A stretch of DNA of 63,197 bases from Paracoccus versutus. GTDB taxonomy: Bacteria > Pseudomonadota > Alphaproteobacteria > Rhodobacterales > Rhodobacteraceae. The notes beneath the pieces were generated by a model. It worked only from the letters and a program-made list of their open reading frames with translations, did not search any database and was not told the DNA's origin. Of the stretch, positions 49,063 through 55,953 are shown one piece after another. The position numbers were made by a program, and so were the translations under genes. Each line of letters begins with the position of its first letter. The stretch's first letter is position 1. The DNA lies in assembly GCF_000763885.1 (NCBI RefSeq), contig NZ_JRKO01000037.1, positions 1-63,197 of the forward strand, given 5' to 3'.

Positions 49063-49925
49063 TGCGCGCCTCCCTCTGCCAGAAGCGCCGCGCGGGCCTT
49101 GGCGCGGGCGGCCAGCAGCCCGTGCTTGGGCGCCCAGACGAAGGCGCCAAGAAAGACCAGCGTCTGCAGCAAGACGATGATCCCGCCCGTGGCGCCATCC
49201 AGGAAATAGCTGAGATAGGCGCCGAGGAAGCTGGTGGCCGCGCCGATGGCGACCGAAAGCGCGATCAGCCGCGGGAAGCGGTCGCAGAGCAGATAGGCCG
49301 TGGCGCCGGGCGTCACCACCATGGCGATGACCAGGAACGCGCCCACGGTCTGCATCGCCGCCACCACGCAGGCCGACAGCAGGACGAAGAACACGCCCTT
49401 CAACAGCCCCGGCCGCAATCCGATGGAACGCGCATGGGCCTCGTCGAAGAAGACCACCATCAGATCCTTCCATTTCAGCGCCAGCACCGCCAGCGAAACA
49501 AGGCCGATGAGGGCGAGTTGCAAGGTATCCTCGGGCGTGATGGCCAGGATGTTGCCCATGGTGATGGTCTGCACGGAAACCGCCATCGGGTTGATCGAGA
49601 CCATGAACAGCCCCAACCCGAAGAACGCGGTGAAGATCAGGCCGATCACCACATCGACCTTGAGCCCCGAGCGGTCGGACAGGAACAGCATCACCGCCGC
49701 CGCCAGCCCGCCCGAGATGAAGGCGCCAAGCGCGAAGGGCAGGCCCAGCATATAGGCGCCGGCCACGCCCGGCACGACCGAATGGGACAGCGCGTCGCCG
49801 ATCAGCGACCAGCCCTTGAGCATGAGGTAGGCCGACAGGAACGCGCAGACCCCGCCGACCAGCGCCGAGACCCACATGGCGTTCGTCATGTAGTGATAGC
49901 CGAAGGGTTCAAGCAGCAGGTTCAT
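49059..49925 (-). CDS. sitC: manganese/iron ABC transporter permease SitC
   Basis: 288 aa, paralogue of Sit[44 protein letters not shown], and [22 protein letters not shown] are ABC-3 motifs. Overlaps sitB and sitD by 4 bp each, so the four-gene transcript is tightly coupled. Confidence 0.9.
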   Translation of the reverse strand: MNLLLEPFGYHYMTNAMWVSALVGGVCAFLSAYLMLKGWSLIGDALSHSVVPGVAGAYMLGLPFALGAFISGGLAAAVMLFLSDRSGLKVDVVIGLIFTAFFGLGLFMVSINPMAVSVQTITMGNILAITPEDTLQLALIGLVSLAVLALKWKDLMVVFFDEAHARSIGLRPGLLKGVFFVLLSACVVAAMQTVGAFLVIAMVVTPGATAYLLCDRFPRLIALSVAIGAATSFLGAYLSYFLDGATGGIIVLLQTLVFLGAFVWAPKHGLLAARAKARAALLAEGGAQ

Positions 49926-50830
49926 CGGACGCCCTCGCGCCTGTGGGTGCGGTCGCCATATTGCACCAGCGGGCGTTCGTCGTCGGTCAGGATGGTGACG
50001 TGGCGGCTGTCCTCGTCGTCATGCAGCGCCTGCCCGCCCAGGGTGAAATGGCGCAGCACGCCGCCGAAGGCCGCCTCGAGGTTTTCGCGGGTGAAGGTGG
50101 TCTCGGTCGGGCCATGGGCCAGCACGGTGCCCTTGACCAGCACCACCCGGTCGCAGAATTCCGGCACCGAGCCCAGGTTGTGGGTCGAGACCAGCATCAC
50201 CCGCCCCTCGTCCCTCAATTCGCGCAGCAGCGCCACGATCTGCTCTTCGGTCTTGACGTCGACGCCGGTGAAGGGCTCGTCCAGCAGGATGACGCGGCCG
50301 TCCTGCGCCAGCGCGCGGGCCAGGAAGACGCGCTTCTTCTGGCCGCCGGACAGCTCTCCGATCTGGCGATGGCGGTAGTCCTGCATGCTGACGCGGGCCA
50401 GAGCCCGATCCACCGCGTCGCGATCCGTCTGCGACGGGCGGCGCAGGAAACCCATGTGGCCGTAGCGGCCCATCATCACCACGTCCTCGACCAGAACCGG
50501 AAAGGACCAGTCCACCTCCTCGGCCTGGGGCACATAGGCGATCAGGTTGCGACGCAGCGCCTCGCGGACCGTCATGCCCAGCAGCCTGATCTCGCCCCTG
50601 GCCACCGGCACGAAACCCATGATCGCCTTGAAAAGCGTCGATTTCCCGGAACCGTTCACGCCGACCAGCGCGGTGACGGTCCCCGTGGGAATCGCGAAAC
50701 TGGCATTGCGTAGCGCGGTCAGGCCGTTGCGGTAGGTTACCGACACGTCGCGCGCCACGATGCCACCGCCGGGGTCCGTCCCAGGATCGCTGTCCCTCAT
50801 GGTCATTCTGTCGTCGCGCATCATGGTCAT
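49922..50830 (-). CDS. sitB: manganese/iron ABC transporter ATP-binding protein SitB
   Basis: 302 aa. Walker [37 protein letters not shown] with the DWSFP segment typical of Mn/Zn ATPases, signature [15 protein letters not shown], Walker [13 protein letters not shown], and [11 protein letters not shown]-terminal extension of about 45 residues ([12 protein letters not shown]) may be regulatory. Start uncertain: three ATGs lie within the first 11 codons. Confidence 0.9.
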   Translation of the reverse strand: MTMMRDDRMTMRDSDPGTDPGGGIVARDVSVTYRNGLTALRNASFAIPTGTVTALVGVNGSGKSTLFKAIMGFVPVARGEIRLLGMTVREALRRNLIAYVPQAEEVDWSFPVLVEDVVMMGRYGHMGFLRRPSQTDRDAVDRALARVSMQDYRHRQIGELSGGQKKRVFLARALAQDGRVILLDEPFTGVDVKTEEQIVALLRELRDEGRVMLVSTHNLGSVPEFCDRVVLVKGTVLAHGPTETTFTRENLEAAFGGVLRHFTLGGQALHDDEDSRHVTILTDDERPLVQYGDRTHRREGVR

Positions 50831-50923
50831 CGCTTTCTGCCGGAACGGGACGGCCGCCCTTTGAACGGGAAACCCGCCGCGCGGAAGGCGCCGCGGCAGG
50901 GCAGTCCTTTTGCAAGCCAGGCC

Positions 50924-51826
50924 TTAGCTCACGCCGGCCGCGAGCCCTTTCGCCACGGTCTCGGACGTGACCTTCAACAGGTCGAGGTAGGTCGGCACCG
51001 GCCCGTCCGACTCGGACAGGCTGTCCACGTAAAGAACGCCGCCGTAATGCGCCCTCGTTTCGCGCGCGACCTGTTCGGCGGGCGCGGTATTCACCGTGCT
51101 TTCGCAGAAGACGGTGGGGATCTGATGCTCCTTCACCCCGTCGATCACCGCACGCACCTGCTGCGGCGTGCCCATCTGGTCCGAGTTCATCGGCCAGAGA
51201 TACAGTTCCTGCATCCCGAAATCGCGGGCCAGATAGCTGAAGGCGCCTTCGCAGGTCACCAGCCAGCGCCGGTCCTCGGGGATGCGGGCGATCTCGGCCT
51301 TCAGCGGCTCGAGCGTGGCGCGAAGCTGCTTCTTGTAGGCGTTGGCGTTCCTGACATAGCTTGCCGCGTTCTGCGGGTCGTGTTCGCTGAAAGCCTCGGT
51401 GATGTTGTCGATGTAGATCAGCGCGTTGTCGAGACCCATCCAGGCATGGGGATTGGGTTTGCCTTCATAGGCGCCGGCGGCGATCGGGATCGGGTCGATG
51501 CCCTCGGTCAGCGTGGCCGAGGGGACATCGCCCAGGTTGACCAGGAACTTCTCGAACCAGAGTTCCAGGTTCATGCCGTTCCAGAGGATCAGGTCGGCAT
51601 CCTGCGCGGCAATGATGTCCTGCGGCGTCGGCTCATAGCCGTGGATCTCGGCCCCCGGCTTGGTGATCGACACCACCTCGGCGGCATCCCCCGCCACCTG
51701 TCTTGCCATGTCGGCGATCACGGTGAAGGTCGTCACCACCTTCATCTTGTCCTCGGCCGTCGCGGCGCCCGCCATCAGCGCCGTTGCCGTCACCGCACCA
51801 AGCAGGCGCGCCAGTGTCGAAGACAT
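50924..51826 (-). CDS. sitA: manganese/iron-binding periplasmic protein SitA
   Basis: 300 aa, cluster A-I receptor, signal peptide ending at ATAE. Metal ligands expected from MntC/SitA are present: H62 (AEIHGYEP), H127 (NPHAWM), E193 (TCEGAFSY) and D268 (YVDSLSE). Glutamate rather than histidine at the third position argues for manganese or iron over zinc. Preceded by AGGAATTCCC. Divergent from an Irr-like gene with two dyads between. Confidence 0.92.
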   Translation of the reverse strand: MSSTLARLLGAVTATALMAGAATAEDKMKVVTTFTVIADMARQVAGDAAEVVSITKPGAEIHGYEPTPQDIIAAQDADLILWNGMNLELWFEKFLVNLGDVPSATLTEGIDPIPIAAGAYEGKPNPHAWMGLDNALIYIDNITEAFSEHDPQNAASYVRNANAYKKQLRATLEPLKAEIARIPEDRRWLVTCEGAFSYLARDFGMQELYLWPMNSDQMGTPQQVRAVIDGVKEHQIPTVFCESTVNTAPAEQVARETRAHYGGVLYVDSLSESDGPVPTYLDLLKVTSETVAKGLAAGVS

Positions 51827-51885
51827 GGGAATTCCTTTCCTGTTTCCATGGTCGAAAGCCCGCCTGCAAGGCCAGCCGCAGCATA

Positions 51886-51904
51886 GTTGCGAGCGAGTCG
51901 CAGC
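51886..51904. promoter_or_regulatory. dyad A upstream of sitA
   Basis: GTTGCGA, spacer GCGAG, TCGCAGC: 7-5-7 dyad with one mismatch, 60 bp before the sitA start. The same sequence, perfect, recurs at 51989-52007. Probable operator for a Fur-family metal regulator. Confidence 0.6.
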
Positions 51905-51922
51905 AAGGAATATCGATTCGAA

Positions 51923-51941
51923 GCAATATTGCAAGTGCAAT
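51923..51941. promoter_or_regulatory. overlapping AT-rich palindromes between sitA and the Irr-like gene
   Basis: GCAATATTGC (51923-51932) overlaps ATTGCA-AG-TGCAAT (51928-51941). The TTGCAA-type core resembles Mur/Fur boxes of alphaproteobacteria. Central in the 197-bp divergent region. Confidence 0.5.
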
Positions 51942-51988
51942 TCACTTACATCTGTGCTTGACGAATGACGGCGCTTTCGCCATCCATT

Positions 51989-52007
51989 GTTGCGACTTGC
52001 TCGCAAC
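51989..52007. promoter_or_regulatory. dyad B upstream of the Irr-like gene
   Basis: GTTGCGA, spacer CTTGC, TCGCAAC: perfect 7-5-7 dyad, 16 bp before the start codon and abutting the CGGAG ribosome site. Partner of dyad A at a centre distance of 103 bp. Confidence 0.65.
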
Positions 52008-52023
52008 AAAGTCGGAGCCGCCA

Positions 52024-52497
52024 ATGACCGCCAGCGATGACAGCCCATTCGGTTCCCACCGCGCCCGCAGCATCCTGGCCGAAGCGGGCCTGCAGGCGAC
52101 GCGCCAGCGGCTCGCCATCGTGGACATTCTGTCCGGGCAGCCACCGCGCCATGTCTCGGCGGAAGATCTTTTCGACGCATTGCAGAGCCGCGGCGCACCG
52201 GGATCCCTGAGCAGGGTCTATGGCAGCCTGAAACGCTTTTGCGAAACCGGGTTGGTGCGGCGCGTGCCGGCCTATGGCAACACGGTCTGGTATGAGATGA
52301 AGGGCGAAGATCACCATCATTTCTACATCGAGGAAGAGGATCGCTTGCTCGACATCCCGGCCGGGATGATCCACCTCGCCGAGCTTCCCCCTGCCCCGCC
52401 GGGCTATGAGCTTGCGGGCATCGACGTGCTGTGCCGCATCCGCCGCACCGCGTCGGAAGCCGGACCGGGCGCAAGCCGCGGCGCACAGACACGGTGA
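52024..52497 (+). CDS. irr: Irr-like Fur-family regulator
   Basis: 157 aa. Winged helix ARSILAEAGLQATRQRLAIV, SAEDLFDALQSRGAPGSLSR, VYGSLKRFCETGLVRRV; then the dimer domain with GEDHHHFYIEEEDRLLDIP. The H97-H98-H99 cluster followed by a D-I-P and a closing IDVLCRIRR is the pattern of Irr, the haem-responsive iron regulator of Rhizobiales and Rhodobacterales. No N-terminal haem-regulatory Cys-Pro is present. Divergent from sitA, so it may control sitABCD and itself. A generic Fur/PerR is the alternative. Confidence 0.78.
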   Translation: MTASDDSPFGSHRARSILAEAGLQATRQRLAIVDILSGQPPRHVSAEDLFDALQSRGAPGSLSRVYGSLKRFCETGLVRRVPAYGNTVWYEMKGEDHHHFYIEEEDRLLDIPAGMIHLAELPPAPPGYELAGIDVLCRIRRTASEAGPGASRGAQTR

Positions 52498-52575
52498 CGC
52501 CCCTTCCGATCCGAAGGGCGCCCGCCGCCCGAGCGATGTCGCGCCGCCGGCATGGTCATTCCCAAGGAGAAGACG

Positions 52576-53127
52576 ATGAATGCCTTTACAGACCTCGATG
52601 CCATGAACGCCGCCGCCGCGACGCCGGCCGGCCGCGACCACCTCTGGCTCGAACTGACAGCCATCGCCAACAAGGCGTTTTCAGCCGGAGAACATGCTGC
52701 GGCCAGGACGCTCTACATGCGGGCCCTGACCGAGGCGGAGCGGCTTTTCGCGCTGCAACGACCCGAGGCGCTGACCGTTCCCCTGCCGGTGATCGTCAAT
52801 GTCTCGTGCCACAACCTGGCGGCGCTTCTGGTCCATGAGGGCAAGGACGCCGAGGCGACGGAACCCCTTGCCCGCGCCTTCGACCTGCTGACCGGGACCG
52901 CGAGCCGGCGCTCCGCCCCGATAGCGTTGCGGATCAGCTGTGCGCAGCATCTGAAATATGCCCTGGCCGAACTGGCGGCGCATATCGGCAAGCAAGGCGC
53001 GACCGGGGCGGAAATCGACGGCCATGTCGCCCGCGCGAAAGCCGCCGCGCTTTCGGTCCATCATGCCGTCGAGCATCTGCGCCGCATCGCGCAATCGGCC
53101 TGCGGGCATTGCCGCCTGCTCAACTGA
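52576..53127 (+). CDS. helical (TPR-like) protein of unknown function
   Basis: 183 aa, cytoplasmic, no signal or membrane segment. I do not recognise a named family. The chain is nearly all helix: LWLELTAIANKAFSAGEHAA and ARTLYMRALTEAERLFALQR look like a TPR pair, followed by NVSCHNLAALLVHEGKDAEA, a second pair. The tail has histidine and cysteine residues, SVHHAVEHLRRIAQSACGHC, which could bind metal. ATG 52576 follows AAGGAGAAGACG. It is 78 bp after the Irr-like gene and on the same strand, so it may be in its operon. Confidence 0.75.
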   Translation: MNAFTDLDAMNAAAATPAGRDHLWLELTAIANKAFSAGEHAAARTLYMRALTEAERLFALQRPEALTVPLPVIVNVSCHNLAALLVHEGKDAEATEPLARAFDLLTGTASRRSAPIALRISCAQHLKYALAELAAHIGKQGATGAEIDGHVARAKAAALSVHHAVEHLRRIAQSACGHCRLLN

Positions 53128-53223
53128 TCCGCCCGGTCGGCATCGGGATTGCCGGACCAGGACGGCACCTCCCGCAGGATGCAGGCCGGGAACCATTGAC
53201 CCAAGCCAGAAGGGTCGAGGGGC

Positions 53224-53595
53224 ATGAAGGCCCTGACCGATGCGATGAAGGACATGCTGGCGAAACAGACGCCGATCCAGGCGACGGTGACGAAAACCGG
53301 CATCCCGACCATCGACCCAAGCGCAGCCTGTGGGTCCATGACGACACGCCGATCTTCGACGAAAAACCGGCGGCCAGACGCCGAAGACGACGCAAAGCGG
53401 ATCGAAGATCGCCGTGGCGGTGATCGACCACGAAAAGCTGGACGACTATCGCTTTCTCGGCACGCTCCAGATCGTCGGCGCGGACGCCCCCTTCGACAAT
53501 GCTGTGGCATTCGCCAGAAAGAACGGGCGCCGAAATGCGCCGTTCTGGTCCATAGAGACGATTTGCTCACCCGACGCGGGCAGGCGGATGGATGA
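53224..53595 (+). pseudogene. frameshifted PNPOx-like flavin-binding protein
   Basis: MKALTDAMKDMLAKQTPIQA with TVTKTGIP starts like small pyridoxamine-5'-phosphate-oxidase-fold proteins. After residue 31 the frame is wrong, but another frame gives KTGGQTPKTTQSGSKIAVAV with DHEKLDDYRFLGTLQIVG and FDNAVAFARKNG, and the end APKCAVLVHRDDLLTRR returns in the first frame. At least two frameshifts, near 53325 and 53530, so no intact product. Family members are cytoplasmic flavin or F420-binding proteins. Confidence 0.75.
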
Positions 53596-53876
53596 CCTGA
53601 CGGCCTGATCGCGGCCGAGATGGAATCGGCGCCTCCAAGGGCTGAAGGCAGGCGCCGGGCTAACCTTTACCCCCAGCGACGGATTCGCAGCGGCAGTCGC
53701 CCTATGCCGCGTCGTGCTTCGTCATCCGGCCCAGCGGCGGCAGGGTGCGGACACCCCGACCCAGGCCGGCCGGAACGGTCCCGGATGCCGGGCGGGATAG
53801 GGTGATGACCCCCGCAGGCCGAACTGCTATCGTGCCTGCTCACCCGCCGGGGGACCAACAGGGCGAAATAGAGCGA

Positions 53877-54314
53877 ATGACCGTGAATCTCGAAAAGAAG
53901 CTGGCCGAACTCTGCAAGGAAAAGGGCATGCGCCTGACCGGCCAGCGCCGGGTGATCCTGCAGGTTCTGAGCGATTCAGCCGACCATCCCGACGCCGAGG
54001 AACTTCATCGGCGGGTAAGCAAGATCGCGCCGGGGATCTCGATCGCCACGGTCTATCGCACGGTCAGCACGCTCGAAAGCTGCGGGCTGATCGAACGCCA
54101 CAGCTTCGCCGACGGGCGCGCGCGCTACGAAACCAGCGGCTCGGAACACCACGACCATTTCATCAATGTCGAGACGGACGAGGTGATCGAATTCCGCTGC
54201 GACGAGATCGAGCAGTTGCAGGACAGGATCGCCCGCGAACACGGTTTCGAAATCGTTGGCCACCGGCTGGAGATCTACGTCAGGCCGAGAGACGACAAGA
54301 ATGGCGGCAAGTAG
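53877..54314 (+). CDS. fur: Fur-family metalloregulator (Fur/Mur)
   Basis: 145 aa. Helix-turn-helix KGMRLTGQRRVILQVLSDSA, ISIATVYRTVSTLESCGLIE; the metal-site loop SGSEHHDHFINVETDEVIEF (H91, H92, H94). The C-terminal CxxC zinc pairs of classical Fur are missing, as in alphaproteobacterial Fur/Mur, whose regulon is often manganese (sitABCD). ATG 53877 lies 9 codons after a clear lack of family residues; its ribosome site is weak (GAGCGA). Confidence 0.85.
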   Translation: MTVNLEKKLAELCKEKGMRLTGQRRVILQVLSDSADHPDAEELHRRVSKIAPGISIATVYRTVSTLESCGLIERHSFADGRARYETSGSEHHDHFINVETDEVIEFRCDEIEQLQDRIAREHGFEIVGHRLEIYVRPRDDKNGGK

Positions 54315-54341
54315 CGACCAGGATCAGCGCGATCCGCGACG

Positions 54342-55208
54342 TCAGGCGGCGCAGCAGAGGAGATCCACAATCCTTTCCGCCTTTCCGGGGCAGAGATGCA
54401 GGAACAGCGCGGGTTCGATCAGCTCGATCTCGGTCACCAGAAATTCACGCCCTGGCCGGGCGATGCCATCCACCCGCACATAGGCCGGGGGCGTGGGCAG
54501 CGCCGCAAGCGCGCGGCGGGCCACCTCGATGACGGCCTTGTCGGGCCGGATCCGTTCCAGCGCAACGCCATATTGCGAGTTCGCCCGCCACTCTCCTGCA
54601 GCGGGACGGCGCAGAACGGCATGGGAGAATGCGCCGCCGAAAAAGGTTAGCGTGGTCTCGCCCGTCTCGCCGATATCGGCCTGAAACTCCTGAAGGACAT
54701 GCGCGCCCGGCGGCATCTGCGGCCAGTTCCCGATCCGGGCCAGTTCAAGCAGCGTGACGCCGTTCCCGCTCTGCCCGATGGCGGGTTTCAGGACCGCCCT
54801 GCCCCAGCCCTCTTCCCGCATCCGCGCCGCGACCGTCCCGGCAGAGGGATCGGCGATCACATGGGTCCGGGGCACAGGAACGCCGCGCGCGGCAAGGTCC
54901 AGCAGGTAGGACTTGTCCATGTTCCACAACATCAGGTCCAGCGCGTTGGCAAAGCGGCCACCCCCTGCCGCGATCCGGGCGATCCAGTCGCGGAACGCCC
55001 GCGGGGCGGCGGCATAGTCCCAGGCACAAAGCGGCAGGATGACCCGCGCGGTCAGGAAGGCCTGCTCATCGACGCTCTGCCAGGGCAGGCAGGTCACGTC
55101 GAAACCCCTTGCGGTCAGGGCCTCGATCAACGGCAGAAGGCCCGGCCCGGGATCGGGCCAGGCCGCGCAGGTTGCGATGGCAACCGAGAGCGTATCGTCA
55201 GGCGTCAC
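54342..55208 (-). CDS. ATP-grasp domain protein, putative peptide or amine ligase
   Basis: 288 aa. An N-terminal pre-ATP-grasp part (SVAIATCAAWPDPGPGLLPL, VILPLCAWDYA) leads to the ATP-grasp core: NALDLMLWNMDKSYLLDLAA, GVPVPRTHVIADP, AVLKPAIGQSGNGVTLL (nucleotide lysine loop), HVLQEFQADIGETGETTLTF with FFGGAFSHAV, and YVRVDGIARPG then LVTEIELIEPALFL (Mg-binding acidic pair). This fits RimK/DcsG-type enzymes that join a carboxylate to an amine using ATP. It lies 6 bp after a Cys/His-rich repeat protein and under the same ArsR. The substrate is unknown; the neighbour peptide or a small metallophore are the obvious candidates (inference). Confidence 0.85.
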   Translation of the reverse strand: MTPDDTLSVAIATCAAWPDPGPGLLPLIEALTARGFDVTCLPWQSVDEQAFLTARVILPLCAWDYAAAPRAFRDWIARIAAGGGRFANALDLMLWNMDKSYLLDLAARGVPVPRTHVIADPSAGTVAARMREEGWGRAVLKPAIGQSGNGVTLLELARIGNWPQMPPGAHVLQEFQADIGETGETTLTFFGGAFSHAVLRRPAAGEWRANSQYGVALERIRPDKAVIEVARRALAALPTPPAYVRVDGIARPGREFLVTEIELIEPALFLHLCPGKAERIVDLLCCAA

Positions 55209-55214
55209 GCCCGG

Positions 55215-55574
55215 TCAACGAATGACGACTTCCAGGGGACCGTGGTTGTCGCAATGATCGCCGTGCGGATGATGCAGGTGGCCGTCGACCAGGTAATCGA
55301 CGTGACCGCCATGGGGCACGGCCTCATGCCTGCAGCCCGGCCCGTGAACGTGGTCCGGCTCATGGCTGGCGCATCGGTGATCAGGGGTGCAGGTATCGGG
55401 GTTCGCCGCGCTGACCTCGATCACATGCTCGTCGACATGGTCGGCGTGGGGATGGTGCAGGTGGCCGTCATGCAGGTAATCGACATGATCGCCGTGGCGG
55501 ACGGCGGTATGGCCACAACCCGCGCCATGCTGGTGGTCGTGGTTTTCGTGATGGGGATGGGTGCAGTTCGACAT
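55215..55574 (-). CDS. Cys/His-rich repeat metal-binding protein
   Basis: 119 aa with 29 His and 6 Cys (C4, C20, C62, C68, C81, C108) and no signal peptide. The N-terminus is MSNCTHPHHENHDHQHG. A unit G-x-G-C-x-H-x-A-V-x-H-G-x-H-V-D-Y-L-x-D-G-H-L-H-H-P-H-x-D-H occurs twice, at residues 17-46 and 78-107, joined by a linker with TCTPDHRCAS. Such density suggests a cytoplasmic store or carrier of zinc, nickel or cobalt. ATG 55574 follows AAGGAAAAA. It lies 16 bp downstream of the ArsR gene. It is not a processed bacteriocin in any way I can show. Confidence 0.85.
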   Translation of the reverse strand: MSNCTHPHHENHDHQHGAGCGHTAVRHGDHVDYLHDGHLHHPHADHVDEHVIEVSAANPDTCTPDHRCASHEPDHVHGPGCRHEAVPHGGHVDYLVDGHLHHPHGDHCDNHGPLEVVIR

Positions 55575-55590
55575 GGTTTTTCCTTTTCGT

Positions 55591-55881
55591 TCAATGTTCT
55601 TCGCAGATATGGGCGATGGCGTTCTCGACCAGCTGCAGCACATGGGCATCGGCGATCGAATAGATCGCGGCCTTGCCCTCGCGCCGCCGGGCGACCAGCC
55701 GCGCTTGCAGCAACAGCTTCAGCCGGGCCGAGACGGTGCCGATCTGAACGCCCTCGATCTCGGCCAACTCGCCCACATTGCGCTCCTGTTCAGCCAGAAG
55801 GATAAGCGTGCGCAGCCGGGCCGGATCGGCCAGCGCCTTGAACATGGCGGCGGTCTCTTCAAGCTGATGCCGGTCCACCAT
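55591..55881 (-). CDS. ArsR/SmtB-family metalloregulator
   Basis: 96 aa winged helix. MVDRHQLEETAAMFKALADP, ARLRTLILLAEQERNVGELA, VQIGTVSARLKLLLQARLVA, RRREGKAAIYSIADAHVLQL; the tail LVENAIAHICEEH holds His/Cys residues at the alpha-5 dimer edge, where SmtB/CzrA proteins bind zinc. ATG 55881 is chosen because GTG 55893, also in frame, lies inside the dyad at 55891-55928. First gene of arsR-His-rich-ATP-grasp; expected to repress it until metal binds or is lost. Confidence 0.88.
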   Translation of the reverse strand: MVDRHQLEETAAMFKALADPARLRTLILLAEQERNVGELAEIEGVQIGTVSARLKLLLQARLVARRREGKAAIYSIADAHVLQLVENAIAHICEEH

Positions 55882-55890
55882 GGCGAGTTT

Positions 55891-55928
55891 CACTCTATCA
55901 ATCTATGATTTTTTAGATTGATAGAGTG
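55891..55928. promoter_or_regulatory. 38-bp perfect dyad, ArsR operator
   Basis: CACTCTATCAATCTA and its exact complement TAGATTGATAGAGTG separated by TGATTTTT. Ten bases upstream of the arsR ATG (55881) and 25 bases after the permease stop. Length and symmetry exceed usual 12-2-12 ArsR operators, so two dimers might bind. AT-rich against a GC-rich background. Confidence 0.85.
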
Positions 55929-55953
55929 ATTCAAACAACCAGTCGAGCCCGCT

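Noticed and set aside
50924..51826. Zinc-binding ZnuA
   Set aside because: Third ligand is E193, not histidine, and there is no His-rich loop; Mn/Fe SitA is the better reading.
55215..55574. RiPP precursor with a leader peptide
   Set aside because: No leader, protease site or export gene is seen; a metal-binding store is simpler. The ATP-grasp neighbour keeps the idea open only as a hypothesis.
54699..55805. Plus-strand frame across the His-rich gene with valine/methionine-rich residues
   Set aside because: The V/M-rich text is the reverse of CAC/CAT histidine codons; the minus-strand protein has repeats and a ribosome site.
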